A stretch of 64,000 nt of DNA from JAAZHD01 sp012510895. GTDB taxonomy: Bacteria > Bacillota > Clostridia > Caldicoprobacterales > DTU083. The stretch spans positions 1 to 64,000 of the forward strand of contig JBMNJC010000023.1 in assembly GCA_050951465.1 (NCBI GenBank), written 5' to 3'. Of the stretch, positions 37,736 through 46,798 are shown in pieces; position 1 is the stretch's first letter, and the number at the start of each line of letters is the position of its first letter. Position numbers and translations under genes: made by a program. The notes below the pieces were generated by a model. That model worked only from the letters and a program-made list of their open reading frames with translations, ran no database searches and was not told the origin of the DNA.

Positions 37736-38923
37736 TTATTTATCATCCAGTGCAGCCACACCAGGTAATTCGATACCCTCAAGAAATTCGAGTGAAGCAC
37801 CGCCGCCGGTAGATATATGGGTCATTTTATCAGCATAACCTAATTGCTCAACTGCTGCAGCCGAATCCCCGCCGCCTATTATAGTTATACCGTTGCATCT
37901 GCTCATATAGTCAGCAATAGCGGCAGTACCCTTTGCAAAATTAGGCATTTCGAATACGCCCATAGGTCCATTCCATACAACCAGCTTTGCATTTAAAATA
38001 GCTTCCCCAAATTCTTTGCAGGCATCAGGTCCAATATCCAGGCCTTGCCATCCGGCCGGTATTTCTTTACTGGAAACAACCTTATACTCAGTATCATTCT
38101 TAAACTCTTTTGCTACAACAGTATCTATGGGCAGTAAGAGCTTTACACCTTTGGATTCAGCCTGCTTAATTAAATCAGCTGCAAGATCTACTTTATCTTC
38201 TTCCAAAAGGGATGCCCCTATTTCATAACCTTTTGCCTTAAAGAAGGTATATGCCATTCCTCCGCCGATGATAAGGGTATCTACTTTATTGATTAGATTT
38301 TTAATTACTCCAATCTTGTCGGAAACCTTTGCCCCCCCTAAAATAGCAACAAATGGACGATCCGGGTTATCTAAAGCTTTGCCCAGAACTTCCAGTTCCT
38401 TCTTCAGCAAATAGCCGGCTGCTGAAGGTAAATAGTGTGCTACACCTTCGGTAGAAGCATGAGCCCTGTGAGCAGTACCAAAAGCATCGTTTATGTAAAT
38501 TTCTCCAAAGGAAGCCAGGGTTCTGGCAAATTCGGGATCGTTCTTTGTTTCTGCCTTGTGGAACCGCAGATTTTCAAGGAGAACGACTTCTCCTTCTTTT
38601 AGGTTCTCTACTAATTCTTTTGCGTTTTCTCCTATCACATCTTTAGCCATTTTGACTTCTAATTTCAGCAATTCGGATAAACGCTCTGCTACTGGCGCCA
38701 AGCTGTAATCCGATTCAAAACCTTCACCCTTTGGACGCCCTAAGTGGGACATTAATATAACTTTTGCTTTTTGATCAAGCAAGTAACGAATTGTGGGCAA
38801 AGCTGCACGAATACGGGTATCATCTGTGATATTCCTCTCTTTGTCCAGTGGTACATTGAAGTCTACTCTGACCAATGTTTTTTTACCGGTTACTTGTATG
38901 TCTTCCAGAGTTCTCTTGTTCAT
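37736..38923 (-). CDS. pgk: Phosphoglycerate kinase
   Basis: Transfers phosphate from 1,3-bisphosphoglycerate to ADP. The 395-aa enzyme shows RVDFNVPLDKE, LMSHLGRPKG, LENLRFHKAE, GGAKVSDKIGVI, GPMGVFEM and the nucleotide-site GGGDSAAAVEQLG. Start given at ATG 38923 (MNKRTLEDI, as in relatives); the adjacent ATG 38926 is equally possible and the further start at 38959 has no site. It is the first gene of the operon here: gapA and the regulator cggR, which often precede pgk, are not in the window. Confidence 0.97.
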   Translation of the reverse strand: MNKRTLEDIQVTGKKTLVRVDFNVPLDKERNITDDTRIRAALPTIRYLLDQKAKVILMSHLGRPKGEGFESDYSLAPVAERLSELLKLEVKMAKDVIGENAKELVENLKEGEVVLLENLRFHKAETKNDPEFARTLASFGEIYINDAFGTAHRAHASTEGVAHYLPSAAGYLLKKELEVLGKALDNPDRPFVAILGGAKVSDKIGVIKNLINKVDTLIIGGGMAYTFFKAKGYEIGASLLEEDKVDLAADLIKQAESKGVKLLLPIDTVVAKEFKNDTEYKVVSSKEIPAGWQGLDIGPDACKEFGEAILNAKLVVWNGPMGVFEMPNFAKGTAAIADYMSRCNGITIIGGGDSAAAVEQLGYADKMTHISTGGGASLEFLEGIELPGVAALDDK

Positions 38924-38960
38924 CATATCCACTTCCTTTTCCAAAATTAAAATTTGCACA

Positions 38961-38993
38961 TGGTTCTGTATTTACAGTAACCATAATAGTCAA
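38961..38993 (-). promoter_or_regulatory. Candidate promoter of the pgk operon with overlapping palindrome
   Basis: Minus-strand -35 TTGACT (38993-38988), 17-nt spacer, weak -10 TACAGA (38970-38965). The -10 lies in the palindrome CTGTAAATACAG, extended imperfectly by GGTT and AACC, which could be an operator. Confidence 0.45.
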
Positions 38994-39084
38994 CCATTAA
39001 ACCTTTTCAGTTAAAAATTAACTTCATGTATCCAATAATGCTCGGTGCTTTTCCAACCAATTTTACTATATCATGGTTAAAAAT

Positions 39085-39570
39085 TCAACAATAACCACCG
39101 GAATAACACTTCAAATTCGGAAAATCAAGCTGACGTAATGCCTCATACAAAACAATAGCAACAGAATTGGACAAGTTCAGGGATCGGGCACCTTCTTTCA
39201 TAGGTATGCGTATTAATCTCTCCTTGTATTTTTTCAATAAGGAATCCGGCAGCCCTGCCGTTTCCTTGCCAAAGAAAATAACACTGTTTTCTGTATAGCG
39301 TGCCTCTGTATATGCACGATTTCCTTTGGTAGTGCAAAAAAAGAAATCTCCATTTGGATATGATCTGAAAAAATCATCTATTGAATCATGATAATAAATT
39401 TCCAGCATGTGCCAATAATCCAGTCCGGCACGCTTCAAATAACGATCCTCTACAGAAAAGCCCAAAGGCTTAACAAGATGAAGCACAGCACCTGTTACTG
39501 CGCAAGTTCTTGCTATATTCCCTGTATTTTGAGGAATTTCCGGCTCAACCAGTACTATATGCAACGGCAT
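39085..39570 (-). CDS. trmL: tRNA (cytidine/uridine-34 2'-O)-methyltransferase TrmL
   Basis: SPOUT-fold methyltransferase that methylates the wobble ribose of leucine tRNAs with S-adenosylmethionine. The 161-aa protein begins LHIVLVEPEIPQNTGNIART and has the knot motifs FFGKETAGLP and RIPMKEGARSLNLSNSVAI, the typical family pattern and length. It lies 115 bp upstream of the pgk promoter region on the same strand and 39 bp downstream of degV. Confidence 0.94.
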   Translation of the reverse strand: MPLHIVLVEPEIPQNTGNIARTCAVTGAVLHLVKPLGFSVEDRYLKRAGLDYWHMLEIYYHDSIDDFFRSYPNGDFFFCTTKGNRAYTEARYTENSVIFFGKETAGLPDSLLKKYKERLIRIPMKEGARSLNLSNSVAIVLYEALRQLDFPNLKCYSGGYC

Positions 39571-39609
39571 TTCTATTTCCTGCTTTCATTAAAATCCTTT
39601 TGAAGCTAA

Positions 39610-40461
39610 TCATTCTTTTTCTTTATATATAATTCCAATAGTTCCTGGGCCGCAATGGCTGGAAATTACAGTTCCGGCTTGAGTAATAATCACTTCTTCC
39701 ACTCCAATGCTTTCAAGTCTTTCTTTATATTCTGACACCTCGTTTTCATTGCACATTGAATGAGTAACAAATACACGTTCTTTATCAATCTGGCTGCCAT
39801 CTCCTACTAATACATTATAAAATTCATCCAGGCAATGTGAGCGTTTACCTCGGAATTTTGCACCGACTACCATTCCTCCATCCTTTACAATGATCTGCGG
39901 CCTGAGCTTTAATACATTGCTGGCCAATAATTGTACAGCTGTACACCTGCCACCCATATGCAAATATTTCAGGGTGTCAATAATGAAACTGACTCGTACC
40001 TTAGGAATCATCCTGCTGATGGTATTGCATATTTCTTCAATCCCAGCGCCCTCTTCGGCCAATTCTGCTGCCTTTAAGACCAATAGGCCTATACCTGTTG
40101 AAAGGCTTCTGGAATCCAAAAATCGAATCCTGCTGTCATCAAATTCTTCCGCTGCCATCTTCGCTGCCTGATAGGTAGCGGAAAGCTCTGAAGACAAACC
40201 GATATAAAAACAATCATAACCCTCTTCTATCCATTTTGAGAATACTGTATAAAAATCTCCCATGGAAGGGGCAGCAGTTTTAGGCAAGACTTGTCTCTTC
40301 TCCACTTCCTCATACAATTTTTCTGTAGATATCTCGATGCCATCCTTATAACTCTTGTCATCTATCAGTACATAAAGGGGGACAACCTGGATATCATATC
40401 TCTTAAGTAATTCCGGGGATAAATCAGATGTACTGTCTGTTATAATTTTAACACGATTCAT
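39610..40461 (-). CDS. DegV-family fatty-acid-binding protein
   Basis: A 283-aa protein of the DegV/FakB family, which binds a fatty acid for phosphorylation by FakA. It shows ITDSTSDLSPELLKRYDI (near the start), TAAPSMGDF, GLSSELSATYQAA, DSRSLSTGIGLLV, YLHMGGRC and the C-terminal VTHSMCNENEVSEYKERL and SSHCGPGTIGI. ATG 40461 follows GGAGG. No fakA gene is adjacent. Confidence 0.92.
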   Translation of the reverse strand: MNRVKIITDSTSDLSPELLKRYDIQVVPLYVLIDDKSYKDGIEISTEKLYEEVEKRQVLPKTAAPSMGDFYTVFSKWIEEGYDCFYIGLSSELSATYQAAKMAAEEFDDSRIRFLDSRSLSTGIGLLVLKAAELAEEGAGIEEICNTISRMIPKVRVSFIIDTLKYLHMGGRCTAVQLLASNVLKLRPQIIVKDGGMVVGAKFRGKRSHCLDEFYNVLVGDGSQIDKERVFVTHSMCNENEVSEYKERLESIGVEEVIITQAGTVISSHCGPGTIGIIYKEKE

Positions 40462-40655
40462 GCTATACCTCCTAAAATATAATTGAGGTCATATTAAGAA
40501 TAAAATTATCTATGATTGCAAAATAAAAAAATGACCCGATATAACTATTATATAACATTTCTTTAAATACAGATATACATAAATCTGCCGCATTCACATT
40601 TGCTTATCTTCAATATTAATCAAAAACAGAAGTCTTTTTTATAAACTACAGAGTA

Positions 40656-41960
40656 TCATTTTAACAGATCATTAATATATAGGCTGCCTTGAGAACGAAT
40701 GTTTAGAGTATTAACAGCCCCTTTACCGAAAATTACTTTAATAATTTCTATATAGTCATTTAAATATTTGTCCGGCAGATAGACCTGAATGGTTCCTGCA
40801 AAACCGCCGCCGTGGACACGACAAGCCCCTTCCCCTGCCTTCTTAATGAAATTTTCGGTAATTGCTAAAGCCAAAGTGACCCCTTGTTCCTTTGGATTAT
40901 AATTGGAATAGCAATTCTGAAGGAGACGCCAGGAGCTGCTGCCTGAGTCATTCACAAGACTTAAAAAATCATAAAAGCGTTTTTCCTCCAAAGCTTTCGT
41001 TTGATCAATAACTCTCTGATTATCATTATAAAAATGAATAGCCCTGAGAACAGCTCTATCCCCTGCCTTTTCGCGCAATACAGGAGTGTTTCGGATTATA
41101 TCATCCAGCGACAATTCTCTTAACACATTTTTCCCGAGAATCTGCGCTATGGTTTTCATCTCCAAAGCCACTTCAGCATAATCCCGGGTCAGGTCAGCAT
41201 GATTACCTCCAGTGTCAACTACGAGCATATGATATCCGTAAGATGACAAATCAAAGTCTAATTTTTGATAGACCACCTTTTCCTTGTCTTTAAAATCTAT
41301 AGCAATAAAACCACCTATTGCGCAGGCCATTTGATCCATCAAACCGCTCGGTTTGCCAAAATATACATTTTCTGCAAATTGTCCAATTTTAGCAATTAAA
41401 TCAGGTTTTACAGAATTTCCATTGTACAAAGCACTCAATATAGTTCCTATTAAAACTTCAATTGAAGCAGAAGAGCTGAGACCGGAACCTTTGGCTACTG
41501 TACTGGATACAGCAGCATTAAAGCCGCCTATCGATAGGCCCAGCTGTCGAAAACGTGCTGCTATTCCCCGGATTAATGCCGTGGTCGTTCCTCTTTCTTC
41601 ATCAATAGGTTCTAATTGAGACAGGTCTACTTTAAATAATTCAGGATAGCCTTCGGAATACATGGTTATTTGATTATTATCCGTAGCTTTAACAACAGCG
41701 ATAGTATCTAAGTGAACAGCTGCCGCCAGAACACGGCCTGCATTGTGATCTGTATGGTTTCCTCCTACTTCGGTACGCCCCGGAGAACTAAAAAAATGAT
41801 ATTCTCCTTGATCATAAGGAAAAAGTTTCTTAAATGTTTCTGCCAATGTTGTATAACGTTTAGTATGATGATCTATTACCTGTTGATTATTGCCATAAAG
41901 CCGTGAAAACAGTTCTCTAGCTTTAACTCCGCTCAGAAATAAATTTATATTTTCCTGCAT
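40656..41960 (-). CDS. galK: Galactokinase
   Basis: Phosphorylates alpha-D-galactose at C1, the entry of the Leloir pathway. GHMP-kinase of 434 aa with the galactokinase signature GRTEVGGNHTDHNAGRV, the phosphate loop STVAKGSGLSSSASIEVL, the catalytic Asp region KPSGLMDQMACAIGG and C-terminal RVHGGGFAGTIQ. GGAGG precedes ATG 41960. It is divergent from galT with a 206-bp shared regulatory region. No galE is in the window. Confidence 0.96.
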   Translation of the reverse strand: MQENINLFLSGVKARELFSRLYGNNQQVIDHHTKRYTTLAETFKKLFPYDQGEYHFFSSPGRTEVGGNHTDHNAGRVLAAAVHLDTIAVVKATDNNQITMYSEGYPELFKVDLSQLEPIDEERGTTTALIRGIAARFRQLGLSIGGFNAAVSSTVAKGSGLSSSASIEVLIGTILSALYNGNSVKPDLIAKIGQFAENVYFGKPSGLMDQMACAIGGFIAIDFKDKEKVVYQKLDFDLSSYGYHMLVVDTGGNHADLTRDYAEVALEMKTIAQILGKNVLRELSLDDIIRNTPVLREKAGDRAVLRAIHFYNDNQRVIDQTKALEEKRFYDFLSLVNDSGSSSWRLLQNCYSNYNPKEQGVTLALAITENFIKKAGEGACRVHGGGFAGTIQVYLPDKYLNDYIEIIKVIFGKGAVNTLNIRSQGSLYINDLLK

Positions 41961-42030
41961 TTAAAGTACCTCCTGGCATTTGTTCCTAAAAGTAGTCTGA
42001 ATAAACTTATGTTAATTTTGCAGCTTAAAT

Positions 42031-42051
42031 TATAAAATTAGCGCTTTTATA
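42031..42051. promoter_or_regulatory. Candidate operator (cre-like) in the galK leader
   Basis: TATAAAA and TTTTATA form an inverted repeat around TTAGCGC; the centre AAAGCGCT resembles the core of catabolite-responsive elements. It lies just downstream of the predicted galK start site, where a repressor could block elongation. Not a full consensus match. Confidence 0.3.
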
Positions 42052-42073
42052 GGCCTTTCTGGTTATTGTTAAC

Positions 42074-42102
42074 ATTATACCTTTTACAGGTAACCAATTC
42101 AA
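42074..42102 (-). promoter_or_regulatory. Sigma-A promoter of galK
   Basis: Minus-strand -35 TTGAAT (42102-42097), 17-nt spacer, consensus -10 TATAAT (42079-42074), giving a leader of about 105 nt. Confidence 0.7.
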
Positions 42103-42126
42103 TATTTGCATAATTTATATTTGCAT
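42102..42126. repeat. Direct repeats between the galK and galT promoters
   Basis: ATATTTGCAT occurs at 42102-42111 and 42117-42126, 15 bp apart start to start, touching both -35 elements. They could bind a shared regulator. Confidence 0.45.
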
Positions 42127-42149
42127 TGCAATTACCCCGCTTATATAAT
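42121..42149 (+). promoter_or_regulatory. Candidate promoter of galT
   Basis: -35 TTGCAT (42121-42126), 17-nt spacer, -10 TATAAT (42144-42149). The leader would be short, with AAAGGCAGGG close to the start site. Confidence 0.5.
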
Positions 42150-42166
42150 ATTTTTGAAAGGCAGGG

Positions 42167-43756
42167 ATGGACATGAATTCTGCAGAACATGAATTGAAAT
42201 TTTTAATAGAAAAGCTTCTGCAATATGCAGTTTATAATCATTTAATAGATAATCAAGATTTAGTTTGGGCCAGAAACCAATTAATAGACCTTCTAAATGT
42301 CAATGACCCTTTTTATATAAGTGCAGATACAGAAATTGATTATGTAATTCCGGAATATGCAACTCCCATCCTGGAAAAAATTTTGGACTATGCTTATGAA
42401 GCCGGAATATTAAAAGATAATACCTTAACAAGCAGAGATTTATTGGATACCAGAATTATGGGTTTGTTGCTCTCAAAGCCTTCTGAAATCATAAAAAGAT
42501 TTAATAATATAAAAAAAGAAAAAGGAATAACCGCTGCTACTGATGATTTTTATCAATTGTGTCAGAAATCCAATTATATTAGAATGGATCGAATACATAA
42601 GAATATAAGGTGGTTTTCAAACAGTCCCTTCGGTCAACTTGAAATAACGATTAATTTAACCAAACCGGAAAAAGACCCAAAAGAAATTGCAGCGCTTAGA
42701 AATGCTCCACAGTACGGATATCCTAAATGTCTGCTTTGTGTTGAAAATGTAGGCTATGCAGGGCGGTTAAATCATCCTGCCCGCCAGACCCATCGAACCA
42801 TTCCCCTTGAGCTATATGGTGAAACCTGGCATTTTCAATATTCACCCTATGTTTATTATAATGAGCATTGTATCGTCCTTAATGAAAAACATGTCCCAAT
42901 GAAAATTACTAAAGCCACTTTTCACCGCCTGTTCGAATTCTTAGATTTATTTCCACATTATTTTATTGGCTCAAATGCTGATCTTCCTATAGTAGGCGGA
43001 TCTATCCTGAATCATGATCACTTTCAGGGAGGACGTCATGTACTGCCTATGGAAAAAGCGAAAATAGAATACCGGCTTTTCTGTGAAAAATACCCGTCTG
43101 TAAAACCAGCTGTTCTTTATTGGCCTATGACTGTACTTCGCATATGTTCAAGTAATTCGGAAGAATTAATTGATTTCGCATATTACATACTCTCCGGCTG
43201 GAGGGAGTACTCTGATCCAGCTTTTGACATTTTGGCATATACGCAAAACAAAAATAGTGAAGCCATTCCTCATAATACAATTACTCCAATTGCAAGAAAA
43301 AAAGACAATGGCGATTATGAATTGGATCTGGTTTTGCGCAATAACCGTACCACAAACAAGCATCCGCTGGGTGTATTTCACCCTCATGAAGATTTGCATC
43401 ACATAAAGAAAGAAAACATCGGGCTGATTGAAGTTATGGGTTTGTTTATCCTGCCCGGCAGACTAAAAAAAGAGATTGATTCCATAAAAGAGTTAATGGG
43501 AAGTAAAACTGAGAATGAATTAAATGAATTGAGAAATCCAGACCATATGCTTCATCACCATTATTTTTGGGTAGAAGAAATGATTCGAAAATATGGCACA
43601 GGTTTATCTATGCAGGAAATAGATGACCTTGTAAAGAAGGAAATAACAGAAAAATGCCTCAGAATACTATCTGATGCTGGTGTTTATAAAGCAACACCGG
43701 CAGGACGCGGAGGCTTAAATAAGTTTCTTGCAAGCTTGGGAATCAGACCTATATAA
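42167..43756 (+). CDS. galT: UDP-glucose-hexose-1-phosphate uridylyltransferase, class II
   Basis: Exchanges UMP between UDP-glucose and galactose 1-phosphate. The 529-aa enzyme is of the Firmicutes class II GalT type, longer than the class I enzyme of about 350 aa. Seen: YPKCLLCVENVGYAGRLNHPARQTH (in two reads), HCIVLNEKHVPM, SNADLPIVGGSILNHDHFQGG with the nucleophile-region His, and GVFHPHEDLHHIKKENIGLIEVMG (in two reads). Start ATG 42167 with AAAGG upstream; ATG 42173 is also possible. Its last 8 bp overlap the convergent rhomboid gene. Confidence 0.95.
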   Translation: MDMNSAEHELKFLIEKLLQYAVYNHLIDNQDLVWARNQLIDLLNVNDPFYISADTEIDYVIPEYATPILEKILDYAYEAGILKDNTLTSRDLLDTRIMGLLLSKPSEIIKRFNNIKKEKGITAATDDFYQLCQKSNYIRMDRIHKNIRWFSNSPFGQLEITINLTKPEKDPKEIAALRNAPQYGYPKCLLCVENVGYAGRLNHPARQTHRTIPLELYGETWHFQYSPYVYYNEHCIVLNEKHVPMKITKATFHRLFEFLDLFPHYFIGSNADLPIVGGSILNHDHFQGGRHVLPMEKAKIEYRLFCEKYPSVKPAVLYWPMTVLRICSSNSEELIDFAYYILSGWREYSDPAFDILAYTQNKNSEAIPHNTITPIARKKDNGDYELDLVLRNNRTTNKHPLGVFHPHEDLHHIKKENIGLIEVMGLFILPGRLKKEIDSIKELMGSKTENELNELRNPDHMLHHHYFWVEEMIRKYGTGLSMQEIDDLVKKEITEKCLRILSDAGVYKATPAGRGGLNKFLASLGIRPI

Positions 43757-44651
43757 CATTAACATCATATACTTCAAATGCTTCATATGCTGAGATTTCA
43801 GGTTCGAGCCTGTTTACCGCCCTGTACTCTGTTCGTATGGTTTCATGTCTCCCAGGTAATAAAGGCTCCCGATAAATCCTATATTTGCTCCCACCGTATT
43901 GAAAACCGAAGTAAAACAAAAGAAATAGACTTACCCATACCAGAATTTTCTTTGGTTCCAAAATAGGTTCTCTGTATAGTCCTACTGCATAGGCTGTAAA
44001 ATAGCCTCCTATAAGACCGCCTATATGCCCCCAATTGTCAATGCCGCTGTTCATAAAACCATATAATAGGTTAAAGCCTATGATGATAAACAAATTGGAA
44101 CCAAACACCCTGCGGAAAATATCTTTTCGTCGCTGTCCAAAATATAACAGTGCTCCCATTAACCCGAATATTGCCCCGGAAGCACCCGCAGAATGGTTTG
44201 AACTAAACATATAACTCAGAAGGCTGCCAGTAAGTCCGGATACCAAATAAACAACCGGAAACTTATATTTCCCGAATAACCTTTCCACAATTGGGCCATA
44301 TACATACAGAGCATATGTATTAAAAAAAAGATGTGCTAAACCAATGTGTAAGAACACAGCAGTCAGCAATCTCCAATATTGCCCATAAGCGATTAGGATA
44401 TTCACTTTGGCACCAAATATCAATAATTGCTGGCCCTGATCCCATCCAAACAGAATACCGATTAGGTTCATCAATATATATATGCATACATTTATTGCCA
44501 GAAAAATGTAAGTAATAAATGTTCTGCTATTATCTACCTGAAACGAGGAGTTGCCCCTTGACTGATAATAACTTTCATCTGTCAAATCTCTTTCCTCTAT
44601 GACTTCGTATTCTCCTTCAATGTAGTCTTTTTGCCGCCAATTTCCCCACAT
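43749..44651 (-). CDS. Rhomboid-family intramembrane serine protease
   Basis: Membrane protease that cleaves within transmembrane helices. The 300-aa protein has a cytosolic N-terminus of about 45 residues, six or seven membrane helices, the catalytic Ser in GASGAIFGLMGAL and the His in NWGHIGGLIGGYFTAY; HIGLAHLFFNTYAL is the conserved loop-1/helix-2 region. Substrate unknown. It is convergent with galT with an 8-bp overlap of the coding ends. Confidence 0.93.
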   Translation of the reverse strand: MWGNWRQKDYIEGEYEVIEERDLTDESYYQSRGNSSFQVDNSRTFITYIFLAINVCIYILMNLIGILFGWDQGQQLLIFGAKVNILIAYGQYWRLLTAVFLHIGLAHLFFNTYALYVYGPIVERLFGKYKFPVVYLVSGLTGSLLSYMFSSNHSAGASGAIFGLMGALLYFGQRRKDIFRRVFGSNLFIIIGFNLLYGFMNSGIDNWGHIGGLIGGYFTAYAVGLYREPILEPKKILVWVSLFLLFYFGFQYGGSKYRIYREPLLPGRHETIRTEYRAVNRLEPEISAYEAFEVYDVNVI

Positions 44652-44812
44652 AATGCCTCCTTAAAAGGGCTGCAGCCCGTTAAATTATTATACCACATAA
44701 AAAACATGACTAACAGGTTATCTTCTTATATTGCTTTTTTCCCATTCATTGACAAGCTGTTTTATGCTATTTATACTAAATAGGTAGTACGAATCAGGGA
44801 GATGAGTTATTT

Positions 44813-45751
44813 ATGATAACCACTGTTACAATGAATCCTTGCATAGATAAAAGTATAACTGTAGCTGAATTCAAATACGGGAGACTTAACCGGGTGCTAT
44901 CAAGCAGAACGGATATCGGCGGTAAAGGAATAAACGTTGCCACGGCATATAAAAAATTAGGTGGAGACGTATTATGCACAGGAATCAACTATAAGAACGA
45001 TGGAGATTTTATTACAGACAAATTGAATGAGATGAATATTCCCCACGACTTTGTTATAGTATCAGGAAAATTACGTGAAAATTTAAAAATTGTTGATCAA
45101 TCTAATGGTTATATTACAGAAATCAATGAAACTGGTTATTTATCATCAGAGAAATCAATTAAGGAATTAAAAGAAAAAGTACGTATCCTAAGTAAACGCA
45201 GCAGTTTAATGGTATTCAGCGGCAGTGTTCCAAAATGTATTGAATCTCATATATATAAGGAGCTAATAAATGAATGTGATCAACGCACATGCAAGATCAT
45301 TTTGGATGCGGAAGGAATGCTGCTTCTGGAAGGGTTAAAAGCTAAACCATATTTAATTAAACCTAATAAGTTTGAATTAGAAAATGCGTTAGGTTCAGAA
45401 CTGAATTCTCTAAAAGAACTTGTCTCAGGAGCCAGAAAACTTTTAAATTCCGGCATTCAAATCATCTGTGTTTCTTTAGGAAAAGACGGAGCGATTATAC
45501 TAAATAAGGATCATGTCTATTATGCTCCGCCGCTGCCTGTAGAGGTAAAAAGCACTGTTGGAGCCGGTGACTCTATGATTGCTGCGCTATGTCTTGCTAT
45601 AGAGCAAAAACAGCCATTGAACCAAATGCTTAGAATGGCAGTAGCCGCTGCTACTGCCACAATTCAGTTAGAAGGAACTCAAATGTGCAATAAACAAAAT
45701 TTCGATGCTTTACTGCCGTATGTAAAAATAACTGAGTTGTCATTCAATTAA
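44813..45751 (+). CDS. 1-phosphofructokinase / tagatose-6-phosphate kinase family kinase
   Basis: PfkB-type sugar kinase of 312 aa. It begins ITTVTMNPCIDKSI and has GGKGINVATAYKKLGG (first PfkB signature), FSGSVPKCI, and STVGAGDSMIAALC (second signature with the catalytic Asp). The family includes FruK and LacC; neither a fructose PTS nor lac genes are adjacent, so the substrate is open, though the galactose genes nearby make tagatose 6-phosphate conceivable. GGGAGATG precedes ATG 44813. Its 3' end overlaps convergent manA by 12 bp. Confidence 0.88.
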   Translation: MITTVTMNPCIDKSITVAEFKYGRLNRVLSSRTDIGGKGINVATAYKKLGGDVLCTGINYKNDGDFITDKLNEMNIPHDFVIVSGKLRENLKIVDQSNGYITEINETGYLSSEKSIKELKEKVRILSKRSSLMVFSGSVPKCIESHIYKELINECDQRTCKIILDAEGMLLLEGLKAKPYLIKPNKFELENALGSELNSLKELVSGARKLLNSGIQIICVSLGKDGAIILNKDHVYYAPPLPVEVKSTVGAGDSMIAALCLAIEQKQPLNQMLRMAVAAATATIQLEGTQMCNKQNFDALLPYVKITELSFN

Positions 45752-46798
45752 CCCTGCAACTTTGGATAACTCTTCCTTAGTAAACCCTTTAGACAGTAAG
45801 CAAGAAATCATATTTTCCCGATCCGGTACCCATGACCGCATTATGGTACATCTGCCATTTACTATTAGATTGGATAAGGAAGCCGGGATCAGCGCAGACA
45901 TGCCGGCTTTCAGCTTTTTTCGCCCACCAGGATATTGCATATTCCCTTGTCCCTCGATACAGGTTAAAATTTGAAATCGTCTGCTTTTCATACTGAGGTT
46001 CATAGAACTGTATACAGATAACTTTTCCATAGCAAAATATTTACCGGCAGCGTATAATGTTCGTATGCCTCCCTGGTCTTGCAATACCAAACCTGACATC
46101 TTGCTGTATCCAGCATTTTTGTTATCAAAATCAATTACGTCAATTGCTTTATCAATATGCAGCTCTCTCTTTTTTCCGTCACTGTCTTTTCGATTCCAGT
46201 CATATACCCGATATGTGGCATCAGAGTTTTGCTGGATTTCATACAACAAAATCCCTGATCCGACAGCGTGCACTAGACCGGAAGGTATATACAGTACATC
46301 ACCTTTCTGAACTTCCAATTCTCTCAAATATTTTTCCAAGCTTCCTTCATAAATACCATTCCTGAAATCTTCCCTGTGGACTCCCTCTCGGACGCCGTAA
46401 ATTAACTTCGCACCAGGCTTCGCATCTATAATATACCACATCTCTGTCTTTCCCAGTTCTCCGTATTCATTTAAACTTGCATAAACATCATCAGGATGAA
46501 CTTGAACGGACAAGGTATCTTCAGCATCAAGCAATTTAACAAGCAAGGGAAACTTATCATATTCCAGAACGACTGCCTTGCCTAATATGTCCTGTCCGTA
46601 TTCATTGATTAATTCCTGTAACTTTTTTCCTTTAAAACTACCTTCCTTAACGATGCTCATCCCATTTTTATGACATGCTATTTCCCAGCTTTCTCCAACT
46701 CTATCGCCTGGCAGCTTTCTATGATATTTATCTGCTAATTTTCGTCCACCCCATACCCTCTCTTTGTATATGGGGTGGAAAAACAATGGTGTTATCAT
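45740..46798 (-). CDS. manA: Mannose-6-phosphate isomerase, class I
   Basis: Zinc enzyme that interconverts mannose 6-phosphate and fructose 6-phosphate. The 352-aa cupin protein has PLLVKLLDAEDTLSVQVHPDD (two reads), GKTEMWYIIDAKPGA, IPSGLVHAVGSGILLYEIQQ and YDWNR motifs with the metal-binding His and Glu residues. The start ATG (46798) overlaps the rex stop codon by 4 nt, so translation is probably coupled to rex. Confidence 0.94.
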   Translation of the reverse strand: MITPLFFHPIYKERVWGGRKLADKYHRKLPGDRVGESWEIACHKNGMSIVKEGSFKGKKLQELINEYGQDILGKAVVLEYDKFPLLVKLLDAEDTLSVQVHPDDVYASLNEYGELGKTEMWYIIDAKPGAKLIYGVREGVHREDFRNGIYEGSLEKYLRELEVQKGDVLYIPSGLVHAVGSGILLYEIQQNSDATYRVYDWNRKDSDGKKRELHIDKAIDVIDFDNKNAGYSKMSGLVLQDQGGIRTLYAAGKYFAMEKLSVYSSMNLSMKSRRFQILTCIEGQGNMQYPGGRKKLKAGMSALIPASLSNLIVNGRCTIMRSWVPDRENMISCLLSKGFTKEELSKVAGLIE

